A stretch of 64,000 bases of DNA. It comes from Mesorhizobium sp. 113-3-3. GTDB lineage: Bacteria; Pseudomonadota; Alphaproteobacteria; Rhizobiales; Rhizobiaceae. The DNA is taken from assembly GCF_016756495.1 (NCBI RefSeq), contig NZ_AP023243.1, forward strand, positions 3,352,501 to 3,416,500, written 5' to 3'. The position numbers were made by a program, and so were the translations under genes. The notes under the pieces are model-generated. The model had not been told where the DNA came from. It did no database searches and was given only the letters and a program-made list of their open reading frames with translations. Positions 12,675 through 21,186 of this stretch are shown piece by piece. The stretch's first letter is position 1; each line of letters opens with the position of its first letter.

Positions 12675-12843
12675 GGCGTGCTGATATTCAGGTGAGGCTG
12701 GTCTGCAAACGACGGCTTCCTGCGCTTCCCCGTTCTACTGCGTCGCAGTAGAACTGAGCTCACGTACGAAAAGTACGCTCCGCTCCGGTTCTCGAAAGCC
12801 ACCGTTTTCGGCTCGGCCTGACCAGAATCTCAGCACGCCCTAG
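12671..12843. repeat. 173-bp palindromic (MITE-like) element with ~30-bp terminal inverted repeats
   Basis: The left end (12671-12701, CTAGGGCGTGCTGATATTCA...) and the right end (12814-12843, ...TCTCAGCACGCCCTAG) are inverted copies with a few mismatches. Inside is a perfect hairpin, GTTCTACTGCG-T-CGCAGTAGAAC, at 12732-12754. A second small hairpin, CGTAC-GAAAA-GTACG, follows it. No coding frame fits. The element starts at the last codon and stop of the autotransporter gene and ends 38 bases from the convergent prmA gene. It is probably a non-autonomous interspersed element that also acts as a transcription barrier. Confidence 0.75.
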
Positions 12844-12881
12844 CCAATGCCGAGCAAAGAGCGGCAATCGCCTTGCCGGTC

Positions 12882-13754
12882 TCAGTGCTTGAGGTGGATC
12901 GTCACCCAGCCTTCGCGGTGCAAGGTGCGCACGTGGCGGAAATTCTGGCCGACATAGGCCGAGATGACGGCGTCGCGCTGGCGCTCGAGGATGCCTGACA
13001 GGACGATCGAGCCGCCGAGCGCGATGTGCCCGGCCATTTGCGGCGCCAGCCGCATCAGCGGCCGCGCCAATATGTTGGCGACGATCAGATCGAAGGGGGC
13101 GCGTCTGCCGAAGATCGGGTGGTGAAAGCCCGGTGCGGTCACCGTTTCGATGAGCGCCTTGACGTGATTGAGCCGCGCATTGGCGGCGGCGACCTTCACC
13201 GCCACCGGGTCGATGTCGGTGGCCAGCACCGGAATATGCGCCAGCTTGGCGACGGCGATCGCCAGCACGGCGCTGCCGGTGCCAAGGTCGAGCGCATTGC
13301 GCGGGTGCTCGCGCCGCACCACTTTCTCCAGCATTTCCAGGCAGCCTGATGTGGTGCCGTGATGGCCGGTGCCGAAGGCAAGGCCGGCCTCGATCTCGAT
13401 GGCGAGTTCGCCGCTGTGGCGCTTCCTGCGGTCATGCGCGCCGTGGACGAAGAAACGGCCGGCGCGCACCGGCTTCAGGCCTTCCAGCGAACGCGCCACC
13501 CAGTCGATGTCGGGCAGCACTTCGCGCTCGACCGGCTTCGACAGAGCAAGGCCGGCGAGAATGTCCTTCACCCGCGCCTCGACCGCATCGATGTCGCCGT
13601 CGGCGTAGAGCGAGACCTCGTGGATGTCCTGGTCTTCGTCGACCTCGAGCACGGCGATCGGCAGGCCTTCATCCTCGAAGGCCAGCTCAAGCGCGGCGAA
13701 AATGCGCTCAGCCTCGATCTTGCCGGTGGTGAAATGGAGCCGCGTCTGGGTCAT
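12882..13754 (-). CDS. prmA: Ribosomal protein L11 methyltransferase PrmA
   Basis: PrmA is a SAM-dependent enzyme that methylates ribosomal protein L11. The 290-residue product has an N-terminal ferredoxin-like domain and a C-terminal Rossmann methyltransferase with motif [19 protein letters not shown]. The glycine-rich [16 protein letters not shown] precedes it, and [13 protein letters not shown] corresponds to the catalytic NILA loop of PrmA. ATG at 13754 ([12 protein letters not shown]) is chosen, since the frame upstream encodes a non-conserved leader. It lies 10 bases after the SCO gene on the same strand, so the two are probably co-transcribed. Confidence 0.93.
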   Translation of the reverse strand: MTQTRLHFTTGKIEAERIFAALELAFEDEGLPIAVLEVDEDQDIHEVSLYADGDIDAVEARVKDILAGLALSKPVEREVLPDIDWVARSLEGLKPVRAGRFFVHGAHDRRKRHSGELAIEIEAGLAFGTGHHGTTSGCLEMLEKVVRREHPRNALDLGTGSAVLAIAVAKLAHIPVLATDIDPVAVKVAAANARLNHVKALIETVTAPGFHHPIFGRRAPFDLIVANILARPLMRLAPQMAGHIALGGSIVLSGILERQRDAVISAYVGQNFRHVRTLHREGWVTIHLKH

Positions 13755-13764
13755 CGGATCCGTA

Positions 13765-14343
13765 TCAGCCCTTCGCTGCAAGACGCTTCAGCTTTTCCAC
13801 GGCGGTGCTGGCGCTTTCGCCATAGGCGATCGTGCCGGCAAAGTCGCCCCTGGAGTTGAGCAGCAGCACCGAGGCGGTGTGGTCCATCGTGTAGTCGCCG
13901 TCGCCCGTGTCGACCTTCTTCCAGTAGATGCCGAACGACTTGGCCATGGCGTGGACCTTGTCCGGGTCACCGGTGATACCGATGATGCGGTCGGAGAAAT
14001 TGCTGACATAGGCGTTCATCACCGCAGGCGTGTCACGCTCCGGGTCGACCGAGACGAAATAGGCATGCAGGCTCTTGCCCTCGTCGCCAAGCGTCTTCAG
14101 CCAGCCGGACAGCTCGAACAGCGTCGTCGGGCAGACCTCGGGGCAGTGGGTGAAGCCGAAGAAGACGACGCTGGGCTGCCCCCGGAAGGCGGCTTCGGTG
14201 ATCGGCGCACCTTTCTGGTCGACCAGGGTGAAGGGCGCGCCGAGCGGTTCGCCGCCATAATGGCCGCGATACCAGTCGAAGGTCAGCCAGCCGATGCCGG
14301 CCGCCATCAGGACGAGAATGCCGACCAGGATAGAACGCATCAT
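13765..14343 (-). CDS. SCO1/SenC family copper chaperone protein
   Basis: This 192-residue protein is anchored by one N-terminal membrane segment ([20 protein letters not shown]) and has a periplasmic thioredoxin-like domain. SCO proteins help assemble the CuA centre of cytochrome oxidase. The copper-binding CxxxC is present in [11 protein letters not shown]. The distal His is seen in [12 protein letters not shown]. The start is MMRSILVG, either of two adjacent ATGs at 14343/14340, because an upstream TTG gives a charged leader. It precedes prmA by 10 bases. No cytochrome oxidase gene lies in the window. Confidence 0.92.
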   Translation of the reverse strand: MMRSILVGILVLMAAGIGWLTFDWYRGHYGGEPLGAPFTLVDQKGAPITEAAFRGQPSVVFFGFTHCPEVCPTTLFELSGWLKTLGDEGKSLHAYFVSVDPERDTPAVMNAYVSNFSDRIIGITGDPDKVHAMAKSFGIYWKKVDTGDGDYTMDHTASVLLLNSRGDFAGTIAYGESASTAVEKLKRLAAKG

Positions 14344-14531
14344 CAGAAAAGTCCGTCTGCAGAAATCATCGCGCCGGCTCAATGCCGCGCCGGTGCGACA
14401 GTCTTAGCGGTTTGGCCTTGCGCAAGCAAAGTGCCGCGATGCCGCAACCGTGGCGGTGTCGAGGCTCGTGCTTGCAAAGCCGCACGACGCGTCCCACCTG
14501 ATATCGGCAACTCGAACCGCAGGAGGCTCCT

Positions 14532-15050
14532 TTGCTCGAACTGGTTGGACGCGAACGGATTGGGCGAAAACTAATCGGCGGCGCCTTGGCCGCGTGCGTC
14601 GCGCTTGGCGCCGGCAGCGCCGTCGCCGAGGAGGTCGGCAAGGTCGGCGTCGACTGGGTTGGCAATGACATCATCGTCGAAGCGATCAAGGATCCGAAAG
14701 TCGATGGCGTGACCTGCCATGTCTCCTATTTCGACCGGAGCCTCATCGACCGCCTGCACAAGGGCAACTGGTTCGAGGATCCCTCCGATTCGTCGATCTC
14801 CTGCCGCCAGACCGGCCCGATCACCATCGGCGACATCGACATGAGCGAAGGCGGCGAGGAGGTGTTCAAGCAAGGCATCAGCCTGATCTGGAAGAAGCAG
14901 GTGGTGAACCGCATCTACGACAAGACCAACGAGACGCTGATCTATCTCTCGCATTCGCGTCAGGTGCAGAACGGCTCGGCCAAGATGTCGGTCACCACAG
15001 TGCCGCTCTACGGCCAGAACGTGGTGTGGAGCAAGGGCAAGCCGAAATAG
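14532..15050 (+). CDS. creA: CreA family periplasmic protein
   Basis: This 172-residue protein of the CreA family (function unknown) has an N-terminal signal sequence ending near VALGAGSAVAEE. The mature part holds the family blocks GVDWVGNDIIVEAIKDPKV, GVTCHVSYFDR and a late VPLYGQNVVW. The start is TTG at 14532, not ATG. A strong AGGAGG at 14521-14526 sits five bases upstream and decides it. The gene is divergent from the SCO gene. The two conserved cysteines suggest a disulfide in the periplasm. Confidence 0.9.
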   Translation: MLELVGRERIGRKLIGGALAACVALGAGSAVAEEVGKVGVDWVGNDIIVEAIKDPKVDGVTCHVSYFDRSLIDRLHKGNWFEDPSDSSISCRQTGPITIGDIDMSEGGEEVFKQGISLIWKKQVVNRIYDKTNETLIYLSHSRQVQNGSAKMSVTTVPLYGQNVVWSKGKPK

Positions 15051-15085
15051 GCGGATGGGCGTCTTTTGTGCTGATTGGCCCACGA

Positions 15086-15114
15086 CAATTGCTCCTGCCT
15101 TGCAGGAGCAATTG
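15086..15114. terminator. Perfect 13-bp inverted repeat downstream of creA
   Basis: The arms CAATTGCTCCTGC (15086-15098) and GCAGGAGCAATTG (15102-15114) are perfectly complementary around the loop CTT. The hairpin lies 35 bases after the creA stop and 21 bases before the next ATG. There is no T tract on either strand, so it may be a weak terminator or an operator. It sits very close to the acyltransferase start and could sequester its upstream region. Confidence 0.55.
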
Positions 15115-15135
15115 CTCTGACGTAAAGCCGCCGGC

Positions 15136-15777
15136 ATGGACCGCACCGAAAACCTCGTCCTGAAAGATCCCGAGCCGCGCATCCACCCGACCGCGGAGCT
15201 GAAGGCGTGCAAGCTTGGCCGCTACGCTTCGATCGGCGAGCGCGTAGTGCTGCGCGAGGTGAATGTCGGAGATTTCTCCTATTTCGAGCGCCATTCGGAA
15301 GCCATCTACACGAGCATCGGCAAATTCTGTTCGATCGCCGCCAACAGCCGCATCAACGCGCTGGAACATCCGATCGAGCGGCTGACCCAGCACAAGGTCA
15401 GCTATCGGCCGAATGAATATTTCCGCTGGCTGGGTGTCGATGCCGCTTTCCGCGAGCGGCGGCAGGCGAAGGCCGTGACCATCGGGCATGACGTCTGGAT
15501 CGGCCACGGCGCGGTGATCATGCCGGGCATCACGATCGGCAATGGCGCGGTCATCGGCGCCAATGCGGTGGTGACGCAGGATGTGCCGTCCTACACGATC
15601 CTCGCCGGCGTGCCGGCAAAGCCGCTGCGGCCGCGCTTTGCTCCCGACACAGCGGCGCGGATCGAAGCGCTCGCCTGGTGGGACTGGCCGGTCGAGAAAC
15701 TCGCCAGGGCGGTTCCCGACATCCAGTCCATGCCGATCGAAGCCTTCCTCGATCGTTGGGAAAACGACGCCGGTTAG
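15136..15777 (+). CDS. Hexapeptide-repeat acyltransferase (DapH/Vat-like, TIGR03308-type)
   Basis: This 213-residue left-handed beta-helix transferase has isoleucine-patch hexapeptides: TAELKACKLGRYASIGERVV in the first part and TIGHDVWIGHGAVIMPGI, TIGNGAVIGANAVV later. The catalytic His is probable in ALEHPIERL. The insert with FRWLGVDAAFRERR and the C-terminal WWDWP resemble the transferase group linked to phosphonate operons. No phosphonate genes are present here, so the acceptor is unknown. Xenobiotic acetyltransferases of the Vat type are the alternative. ATG at 15136 lies close behind a perfect inverted repeat. Confidence 0.82.
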   Translation: MDRTENLVLKDPEPRIHPTAELKACKLGRYASIGERVVLREVNVGDFSYFERHSEAIYTSIGKFCSIAANSRINALEHPIERLTQHKVSYRPNEYFRWLGVDAAFRERRQAKAVTIGHDVWIGHGAVIMPGITIGNGAVIGANAVVTQDVPSYTILAGVPAKPLRPRFAPDTAARIEALAWWDWPVEKLARAVPDIQSMPIEAFLDRWENDAG

Positions 15778-16092
15778 GCTCCTCCGAGAGCGGTCTGTGC
15801 ATGTGCCAGACGGCGCTTTGGGGAAACCATGCTCCGCGCTCTCCGGACTGAAACCCCTTCCGCCATGCGGGGGTGGCGCAGCGGAAGGGGCTGGAGGTAA
15901 ACCGCTGTGAAGCGGAAGGAACAGGCTCTCTTGCCTGCACGGTTACTATGGCATTGAACCGATAAGGTGTGTTTTTCGCCGTATGCGCGCTTTGCGTGTA
16001 TTCAATTGCACCCTGATGTATTTGCTGCCGGTGGGAACCCGAGACGGCCGCCGGTTGTTTCTCATCGCGGCGTTTATTGAGGGTCTCGACAG
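15778..16092. other. Structured spacer, possible non-coding RNA or repeat
   Basis: These 315 bases contain no convincing gene. They hold a perfect 10-bp stem, CCCCTTCCGC (15854-15863) with GCGGAAGGGG (15881-15890) around a 17-base loop. They also hold a tetraloop hairpin CCGCT-GTGA-AGCGG (15902-15915) and a weaker GTCTG/CAGAC pair near 15800. No known riboswitch consensus was recognised. It lies upstream of the iron permease-like gene and could be its leader, a free small RNA or a dispersed repeat. Confidence 0.4.
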
Positions 16093-16518
16093 ATGGAAAA
16101 GCTTTTCACCAGGATCGCCAACTGGGTCGCCCATGTAACCGGCCTGCCTCTGACCTTTGCCGTCTGTTGTCTGATCGTCGTCGTCTGGGCGGTGAGCGGG
16201 CCGTTCTTCGGCTTCTCGGACACCTGGCAATTGGTGATCAACACCGGCACGACCATCATCACCTTCCTGATGGTGTTCCTGATCCAGAACACCCAGAACC
16301 GCGATGGCGCGGCCATCCAGGCCAAACTCGATGAGCTGATCCGGGTGAGCGCGGGCCATAACCATTTCATCGGCATCGAGCACCTGACGGAATCCGAGGT
16401 CGAGGAAATCCGCGACAAGTGCGAGCGGGCGGCGCGGCGGCATGACGAGAAGATCGCCGCCATGGCCGCAAAGAAGGCCGTGGCGCAAAAGCGATCTCCG
16501 AAAAAGCACGCGGCTTGA
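16093..16518 (+). CDS. Low-affinity iron permease family protein (PF04120)
   Basis: This 141-residue protein has two membrane segments (LTFAVCCLIVVVWAVSGPFF and WQLVINTGTTIITFLMVFLI). They are followed by the family signature QNTQNRDGAAIQAKLDELI and a charged cytoplasmic tail rich in Lys/Ala. It is named for similarity to yeast Fet4, but the bacterial short forms have no proven iron transport. ATG at 16093 gives MEKLFTRIANWVAHVTG. It stands alone between a structured spacer and a convergent SDR gene. Confidence 0.85.
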   Translation: MEKLFTRIANWVAHVTGLPLTFAVCCLIVVVWAVSGPFFGFSDTWQLVINTGTTIITFLMVFLIQNTQNRDGAAIQAKLDELIRVSAGHNHFIGIEHLTESEVEEIRDKCERAARRHDEKIAAMAAKKAVAQKRSPKKHAA

Positions 16519-16529
16519 GGGCTTGCCGA

Positions 16530-17396
16530 TCAGCCCTTGATGAAGGCTGTGAACGCATCCTTGTGGTCGGGGTGCCAGCGCGACAAGGCAGGGCGGTTTT
16601 CAATGATGTCGCCGATGGCCCAGGCCATGCGCTTCTCGTCCAGCGGCCGCGCCACGTCATTGTCCGGGCACAGGATGTAGAAGTCGCCCCTGACCAGGGA
16701 TTCCAGCATGAAATCAATGACCTGTTCGCCGGTCCAGGCGCCGGCCGGCTTTTCCGTCGCCCCCTCGGTAAGGCCGGTATAGGTGAAGCCGGGAATGAGC
16801 AGATGCGCCGACAGGCGGTCGCCCGGTTCGTTGCGCAGCGCATGCGCCAGGCCCTCGGTGAATGTCTTCACGCCGGCCTTGGAGACGTTGTAGGCGAGGT
16901 TGCCCGGCGGCGTGGTGATGCCTTGCTTGGAACCGGTGTTGACGATCAGGCCAGGCTTGGCCGATGCCAGCATGCGCGGCGCGAAGGCCTCGACACCATG
17001 CACGACACCCCAGAAATTGATGTCGAGCAGCCGTTTCCAGCCATCGCGGTTCTCCCAGGGTTTTCCCGGATTGTCGCCGATGCCGGCATTGTTCATCAGC
17101 AGCGAGACCTCGCCGAAGGCGCCGAAGGCCCGGTCGGCGAGACGGTCGACCTCATCGGCCTTCGAAACGTCCGATGCAACGGCAAGTACGGCATCGTCGC
17201 CGGCAATGGCCGAGACGGCGCGGGAGGCATCGTCAAGGCGCGCGCCGCCGATGTCGGCGAGAACGATCTTCATGCCCATCAGCGCAAGCCGCCTGGCGGC
17301 TGCCAGACCGATGCCGCTGGCGGCGCCGGTGATGACAGCGGTGTTGCCTTTGCCAAGCGCGGGCAGGGCGGTCTGGATTTCGGCGTCGGTGATCAT
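16530..17396 (-). CDS. SDR family NAD(P)-dependent oxidoreductase
   Basis: This 288-residue short-chain dehydrogenase has the nucleotide-binding TGAASGIG near the N-terminus, the NNAG motif (LLMNNAGIGDNPG) and the active-site YNVSKAG, with the catalytic serine expected in VNTGSKQG. The fold is complete. The long C-terminus with the FTYTGLTE loop is typical of the broad family, so the substrate cannot be told. The start is uncertain: ATG at 17396 or at 17408. AAAAGG lies 12 bases before the former and abuts the latter. Confidence 0.88.
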   Translation of the reverse strand: MITDAEIQTALPALGKGNTAVITGAASGIGLAAARRLALMGMKIVLADIGGARLDDASRAVSAIAGDDAVLAVASDVSKADEVDRLADRAFGAFGEVSLLMNNAGIGDNPGKPWENRDGWKRLLDINFWGVVHGVEAFAPRMLASAKPGLIVNTGSKQGITTPPGNLAYNVSKAGVKTFTEGLAHALRNEPGDRLSAHLLIPGFTYTGLTEGATEKPAGAWTGEQVIDFMLESLVRGDFYILCPDNDVARPLDEKRMAWAIGDIIENRPALSRWHPDHKDAFTAFIKG

Positions 17397-17531
17397 GGGC
17401 AACAGCATCCTTTTCTCGATGGCGCCGAACTTAGCGCCGGAACGGACTTGCGCAAGCCTCCGTCAGTGCGACTTCGGGTTGACCAGCCGGGCCGCGACTG
17501 CGCATGCTGCCTCACAAATGGAGACTTTCGA

Positions 17532-17813
17532 TTGACGGACTGGATCGCAATTCTGAAAGAGCAGACCGCCACCGGCGACCAGATGGGGCGCGAGGTGCCG
17601 CAGATGCTGGCCAATCCCGATATCAGCGAAGCCCAGGTGAAAACACTGTTTTCCGCGCTGGAAAAACAGGCCGAATTCGTCGAGAAGCTGCGCATGGCGC
17701 TGGAGAAATTCGGCCATGACTTCTCGATCATCAAGGCAGCCGAAAGGCTGGAGGAACGCTATGCCGACCTTGCCGCATCGGTTGCCGAAAAGCTGAAGGC
17801 GATGCGCAAATAG
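17532..17813 (+). CDS. Small helical protein of unknown function
   Basis: This 93-residue protein is mostly helical and charged, with sequence such as EAQVKTLFSALEKQAEFVEKL and EERYADLAASVAEKLKAM. No signal or membrane segment is present. The start is TTG at 17532 (MTDWIAILKEQT). GGAG at 17520-17523 lies eight bases upstream, and no ATG in frame fits the compositional boundary. It is divergent from the SDR gene and convergent with the TMEM175-type gene. No family was recognised; coiled-coil content suggests a partner-binding role. Confidence 0.65.
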   Translation: MTDWIAILKEQTATGDQMGREVPQMLANPDISEAQVKTLFSALEKQAEFVEKLRMALEKFGHDFSIIKAAERLEERYADLAASVAEKLKAMRK

Positions 17814-17828
17814 AGCCTGCTTTTAGAG

Positions 17829-18404
17829 TTATTTCTCGAGAACGCGCGAAAAACGCGTATCCGGCACAAGCCACACCAGGGCCACGGCGACATAGAGCCC
17901 CACACCGATCCACCGGTTGAGGAAGGTCAGCGCAATGGCCACGATATAGACGGCAAGCGAAAGCCTTCCCTTGCGGTCACTGCCGATTGCCTTGGCGAAG
18001 GCGGTGTCTTGTCCATGCAGGCGATGCAGCGCGGCGGCCAGAATCGTATAGGCGATGGCGCACAGCACCAGATCGAAACCGTAGACCGCGACCGGAACCG
18101 TGGCGAAATGGTTCTCGCCCATGAAGGCGGTCGTCACCGGCATCAAGGACAACCAGAACAACAGATGCAGGTTTGCCCACAAGACCCCGCCGTCGACGCG
18201 CTGCACGGTGTGGAACATGTTGTGCAGATTGTTCCAGTAGATGCCGACATTGATGAATGAGAGCACGTAGCACAGGAAGACCGGCAGTTGCGGCACCAGG
18301 GCCGAGAAATCCTCACCCTCCGGCACTTTCAGCTCCAGCACCATGATGGTGATGATGATGGCCACCACGCCGTCGGTGAATGCCTCGACCCTGCCTTTGC
18401 CCAT
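17829..18404 (-). CDS. TMEM175 (DUF1211) family potassium channel-like protein
   Basis: This 191-residue inner-membrane protein has six hydrophobic segments. The first holds the family signature (R)xxxF(S/T)DGVxAI as RVEAFTDGVVAIIITIMVLE. In bacterial TMEM175 homologues this helix lines a potassium-selective pore, with isoleucines forming the filter. ATG at 18404 is preceded by GGGGGG. An upstream ATG at 18494 would add 30 hydrophilic residues before the signature and is rejected. The gene stands alone and converges with the small helical protein gene. Confidence 0.88.
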   Translation of the reverse strand: MGKGRVEAFTDGVVAIIITIMVLELKVPEGEDFSALVPQLPVFLCYVLSFINVGIYWNNLHNMFHTVQRVDGGVLWANLHLLFWLSLMPVTTAFMGENHFATVPVAVYGFDLVLCAIAYTILAAALHRLHGQDTAFAKAIGSDRKGRLSLAVYIVAIALTFLNRWIGVGLYVAVALVWLVPDTRFSRVLEK

Positions 18405-18525
18405 GGAGCCCCCCGATTGTCTGGTAAAATCTACGCGATGACTGGATGTGCGGCTACCCGCCATATGGCTGGGCGAACGGTGGATGGTCCGCACCTTGTC
18501 CAGGCGGCTCGCGAAGCCAAATCAT

Positions 18526-19998
18526 TCAGCCGTTCGGCGTCTCCGGCGCCATGTTGGCGCGGCCGCGCGGCACGCCAAGCCCGGTGTCCGGCGGCTCGCC
18601 GGCGGCCGGCCTGTTCTCGATCATATGGAATGTGCGCCAGCCGCCGAACCGGTAATAGGCCGCGGCCAGCACAAGCGAGGTGATCGAGCCGGCCGGGAAA
18701 CTCCACCACAACGCTTCCTCGCCGATCACGCCGCGCATGAAATAGGCAAAGCCGGTGCGCACGATGAGCACCGAAATCACCAGGATGATCAGCGGCGGCA
18801 TCACCGCGCCGGTGGCGCGCACGGTGGCGAACAGCACGATGGTGACGCCGAACAGGATGAACGACCACGACGCTGCCGTGTTGATGTGGGCGGCGATGTC
18901 GATCGCCGCGCTGTCGCTGCTCAGGAACAGGCCGAGAATCGGGCGGTCGAAGAGCCACAGCAACGCGACAAGGGCGCCGGTCAGCACGAGGTTGAAGCCG
19001 ACGCCGGAGGCGGCGACGCGGCCGATCCGGTCCCAGCGGCCGGCGCCGACATTCTGCGCCGCCATGGAGGAGACCGCCGCACCGATGGCCAGCGCCGGCA
19101 TCTGGATATAGGTCCACAACTGCGCGGCGATGCCGTAGGCGGCGGCGACTTGCGACCCGTAGGAATTGACGATGCCCATCACCGTCAGGGCCGCCGCCGA
19201 AATGACGATCATCTGCAGGCCCATCGGCACGCCCTTGAAGACGACGATGCGCAGCAAAGCGGGGTCGGGCCGCAGCAGCGCGAGATTGGCGCCGGCCAGC
19301 CGCAACGGGTGCTTGCGCGCATAGAGCACGACAAGGATGGCGATGACGCTCACCGTCTGGCCGATCAGTGTCGAGGTGGCGGAGCCGGCGATACCGAGTT
19401 CGGGGAAGGGGCCGATGCCGCGGATCAGCAGCGGGTTGAGCACGATGTCGAGAACGACCGCCAGCGCCATGAAGATGAAGGGCGTGCGTGAATCGCCCGC
19501 ACCGCGCAGCACGGTCATGACGAAGGACAGAAGGTTCATCATCGGCACGGCGACGAAGATGATGCGCAGATAGGAACGCGCCAGCGGCAAGGCGTCCGCC
19601 GGCGTGCCGAGCGTGTTGAGGATGGCATCGACCCAGATCCAGCCGCAGACGGCGAAAACCACCGAAACGAAGAAGAAGAAGGTGGCGCTGGTGCCGACGA
19701 TGCGGCGCGCCTCGGGCAGGTCGCGGGCGCCGACCGACTGCGCCACCAGGATGGTCGCCGCCATGCCGATGCCGAACACGGTGCCCAGGATGAGGAACAG
19801 GACGAGGTTGGCATTGGAGGTGGCGGTCAGTGCCGATTCCCCGAGAAAGCGGCCGACCCAGACGGCATTGATCGACCCGTTGAGCGACTGCAGCACGTTC
19901 GAGCCGAGCACCGGCAAGGCAAACATGAGCAGCGTGCGCGGAATCGGGCCGCTGGTCAGGTCGCCGGTGCGCCGGCGCGCGGGCATTTTTTCGTCCAT
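18526..19998 (-). CDS. MATE family efflux transporter
   Basis: This 490-residue protein has about twelve membrane helices in two homologous halves. The N-terminal half begins GPIPRTLLMFALPVLGSNVL, and VGRFLGESALTATSNAN resembles the family's conserved helix 1-2 loop. MATE proteins of the NorM/DinF type export cationic drugs in exchange for Na+ or H+. Length and topology are complete. The gene is divergent from the L,D-transpeptidase gene, with 211 bases between the starts. The substrate is not predictable. Confidence 0.92.
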   Translation of the reverse strand: MDEKMPARRRTGDLTSGPIPRTLLMFALPVLGSNVLQSLNGSINAVWVGRFLGESALTATSNANLVLFLILGTVFGIGMAATILVAQSVGARDLPEARRIVGTSATFFFFVSVVFAVCGWIWVDAILNTLGTPADALPLARSYLRIIFVAVPMMNLLSFVMTVLRGAGDSRTPFIFMALAVVLDIVLNPLLIRGIGPFPELGIAGSATSTLIGQTVSVIAILVVLYARKHPLRLAGANLALLRPDPALLRIVVFKGVPMGLQMIVISAAALTVMGIVNSYGSQVAAAYGIAAQLWTYIQMPALAIGAAVSSMAAQNVGAGRWDRIGRVAASGVGFNLVLTGALVALLWLFDRPILGLFLSSDSAAIDIAAHINTAASWSFILFGVTIVLFATVRATGAVMPPLIILVISVLIVRTGFAYFMRGVIGEEALWWSFPAGSITSLVLAAAYYRFGGWRTFHMIENRPAAGEPPDTGLGVPRGRANMAPETPNG

Positions 19999-20209
19999 GG
20001 CTGGCGACTCGGCAAACTGATCTGGATCCGCTCCACCATCATTGCCGATTCAACGGGGCAGGTCGATGCGGCGTCGGAAAAGCTTGGCCGGAGGTCTCCT
20101 GGCGCACCTTGATCTAATCATGTTCTCAAAGCGCCCGGAATGGGCTATTGATCCCCGGGGGCGTGGGGGCCGCATTCCTTATCAGATCTTGCGAATATCC
20201 GGGGGGTTG

Positions 20210-21001
20210 ATGTCCGATAGTCCGCTGTTTTCCGAGCGCCTGAACCGGCGCGCCTTTATCGGTGCGTCCGCATTGGGCGCGGCTTCGATGGCTCTTTCGG
20301 CGTGTACGACGACTGAGGTGGTGACGCCGCCGCCGGCGGCCGCGCCGCCGCCCGATACGGCGTTCGGCGATACCGCCAGCATGTACGCGGCGCGCACCGA
20401 CGAGGGCTTTCAGCTGCCGGCAATCCCGGTGGCCAAGCTCGATCCGAAGTTCGTTCGCCAGATCGTGGCCGACCCGACCGGTGAAAAACCCGGCACGATC
20501 GTCGTCGATGTCTCCGAGCACTTCCTCTATCTGGTGCGCGACGGCGGCAAGGCCATCCGCTATGGCGTCAGCTTAGGGAAGGCCGGTTTCGGCTGGACCG
20601 GCAGCGCCGTGGTCCAGGCGCGGAAGAAATGGCCGGTGTGGACGCCGCCGCCGGAAATGATCCAGCGCCGGCCGGAACTGGCGAAGTTCAAGGATGGCAT
20701 GCCGCCAGGCCCACAGAGCCCGCTCGGCGCCCGCGCGCTCTATCTGTTCCGCAACGGCAAGGACACGATGTACCGGCTGCACGGCACGCCGGAGTGGGAA
20801 TCCATCGGCAAGAACGCATCGTCGGGCTGTGTGCGCTTCATGAACCAGGACATCATCGACCTCTACAGCCGCGTCAACGGTCCCGCACAGGTCTTCGTGC
20901 GCCCCAATTTGTCAGCCGCCGGCAAGATCATGGCGGTGGCGAGCAGGACGGCCGAGCCGATCGATGCGGGCGTGCCGAGGGACGCGGAGTTCCTGAAGTA
21001 G
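20210..21001 (+). CDS. L,D-transpeptidase (YkuD) lipoprotein
   Basis: This 263-residue envelope protein forms 3-3 cross-links in peptidoglycan or links proteins to it. It opens MSDSPLFSERLNRRAFIGAS, a twin-arginine-like signal, followed by the lipobox LSAC with Cys32. A Pro-rich linker follows. The YkuD domain has VDVSEHFLYLVRDGG at its start and the catalytic pair His191 (RLHGTPEW) and Cys207 (ASSGCVRF). The chosen ATG at 20210 follows GGGGGG. A start at 20042 would give an unrelated basic leader. Confidence 0.93.
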   Translation: MSDSPLFSERLNRRAFIGASALGAASMALSACTTTEVVTPPPAAAPPPDTAFGDTASMYAARTDEGFQLPAIPVAKLDPKFVRQIVADPTGEKPGTIVVDVSEHFLYLVRDGGKAIRYGVSLGKAGFGWTGSAVVQARKKWPVWTPPPEMIQRRPELAKFKDGMPPGPQSPLGARALYLFRNGKDTMYRLHGTPEWESIGKNASSGCVRFMNQDIIDLYSRVNGPAQVFVRPNLSAAGKIMAVASRTAEPIDAGVPRDAEFLK

Positions 21002-21186
21002 ATATCGCATTTGGCGCGCTATCGACTGGCCAATAAATTTGCAATATTCGGCGCTAGTCTAGTACTACAGGCCAGGATCGAGATACGCCCTCGCGCAGGC
21101 AAGAGTCGTGGTTTGAGGCACTAGTCCTCGCAACGTCCAATGTTTGTATGCAACTTTGGCAATGAACCATACCGAGAGTGGGTTCG

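Noticed and set aside
15895..15940. A general-stress (EcfG-type) promoter GGAAC ... GTT ahead of the iron permease-like gene
   Set aside because: The spacing between GGAAC and GTT is at least one base longer than the consensus, so it is not reported as a promoter.
16515..17813. A 432-residue plus-strand gene covering the SDR region
   Set aside because: Its front part is the antisense image of the SDR; only the last 93 codons have a site and normal composition, so the TTG at 17532 was used.
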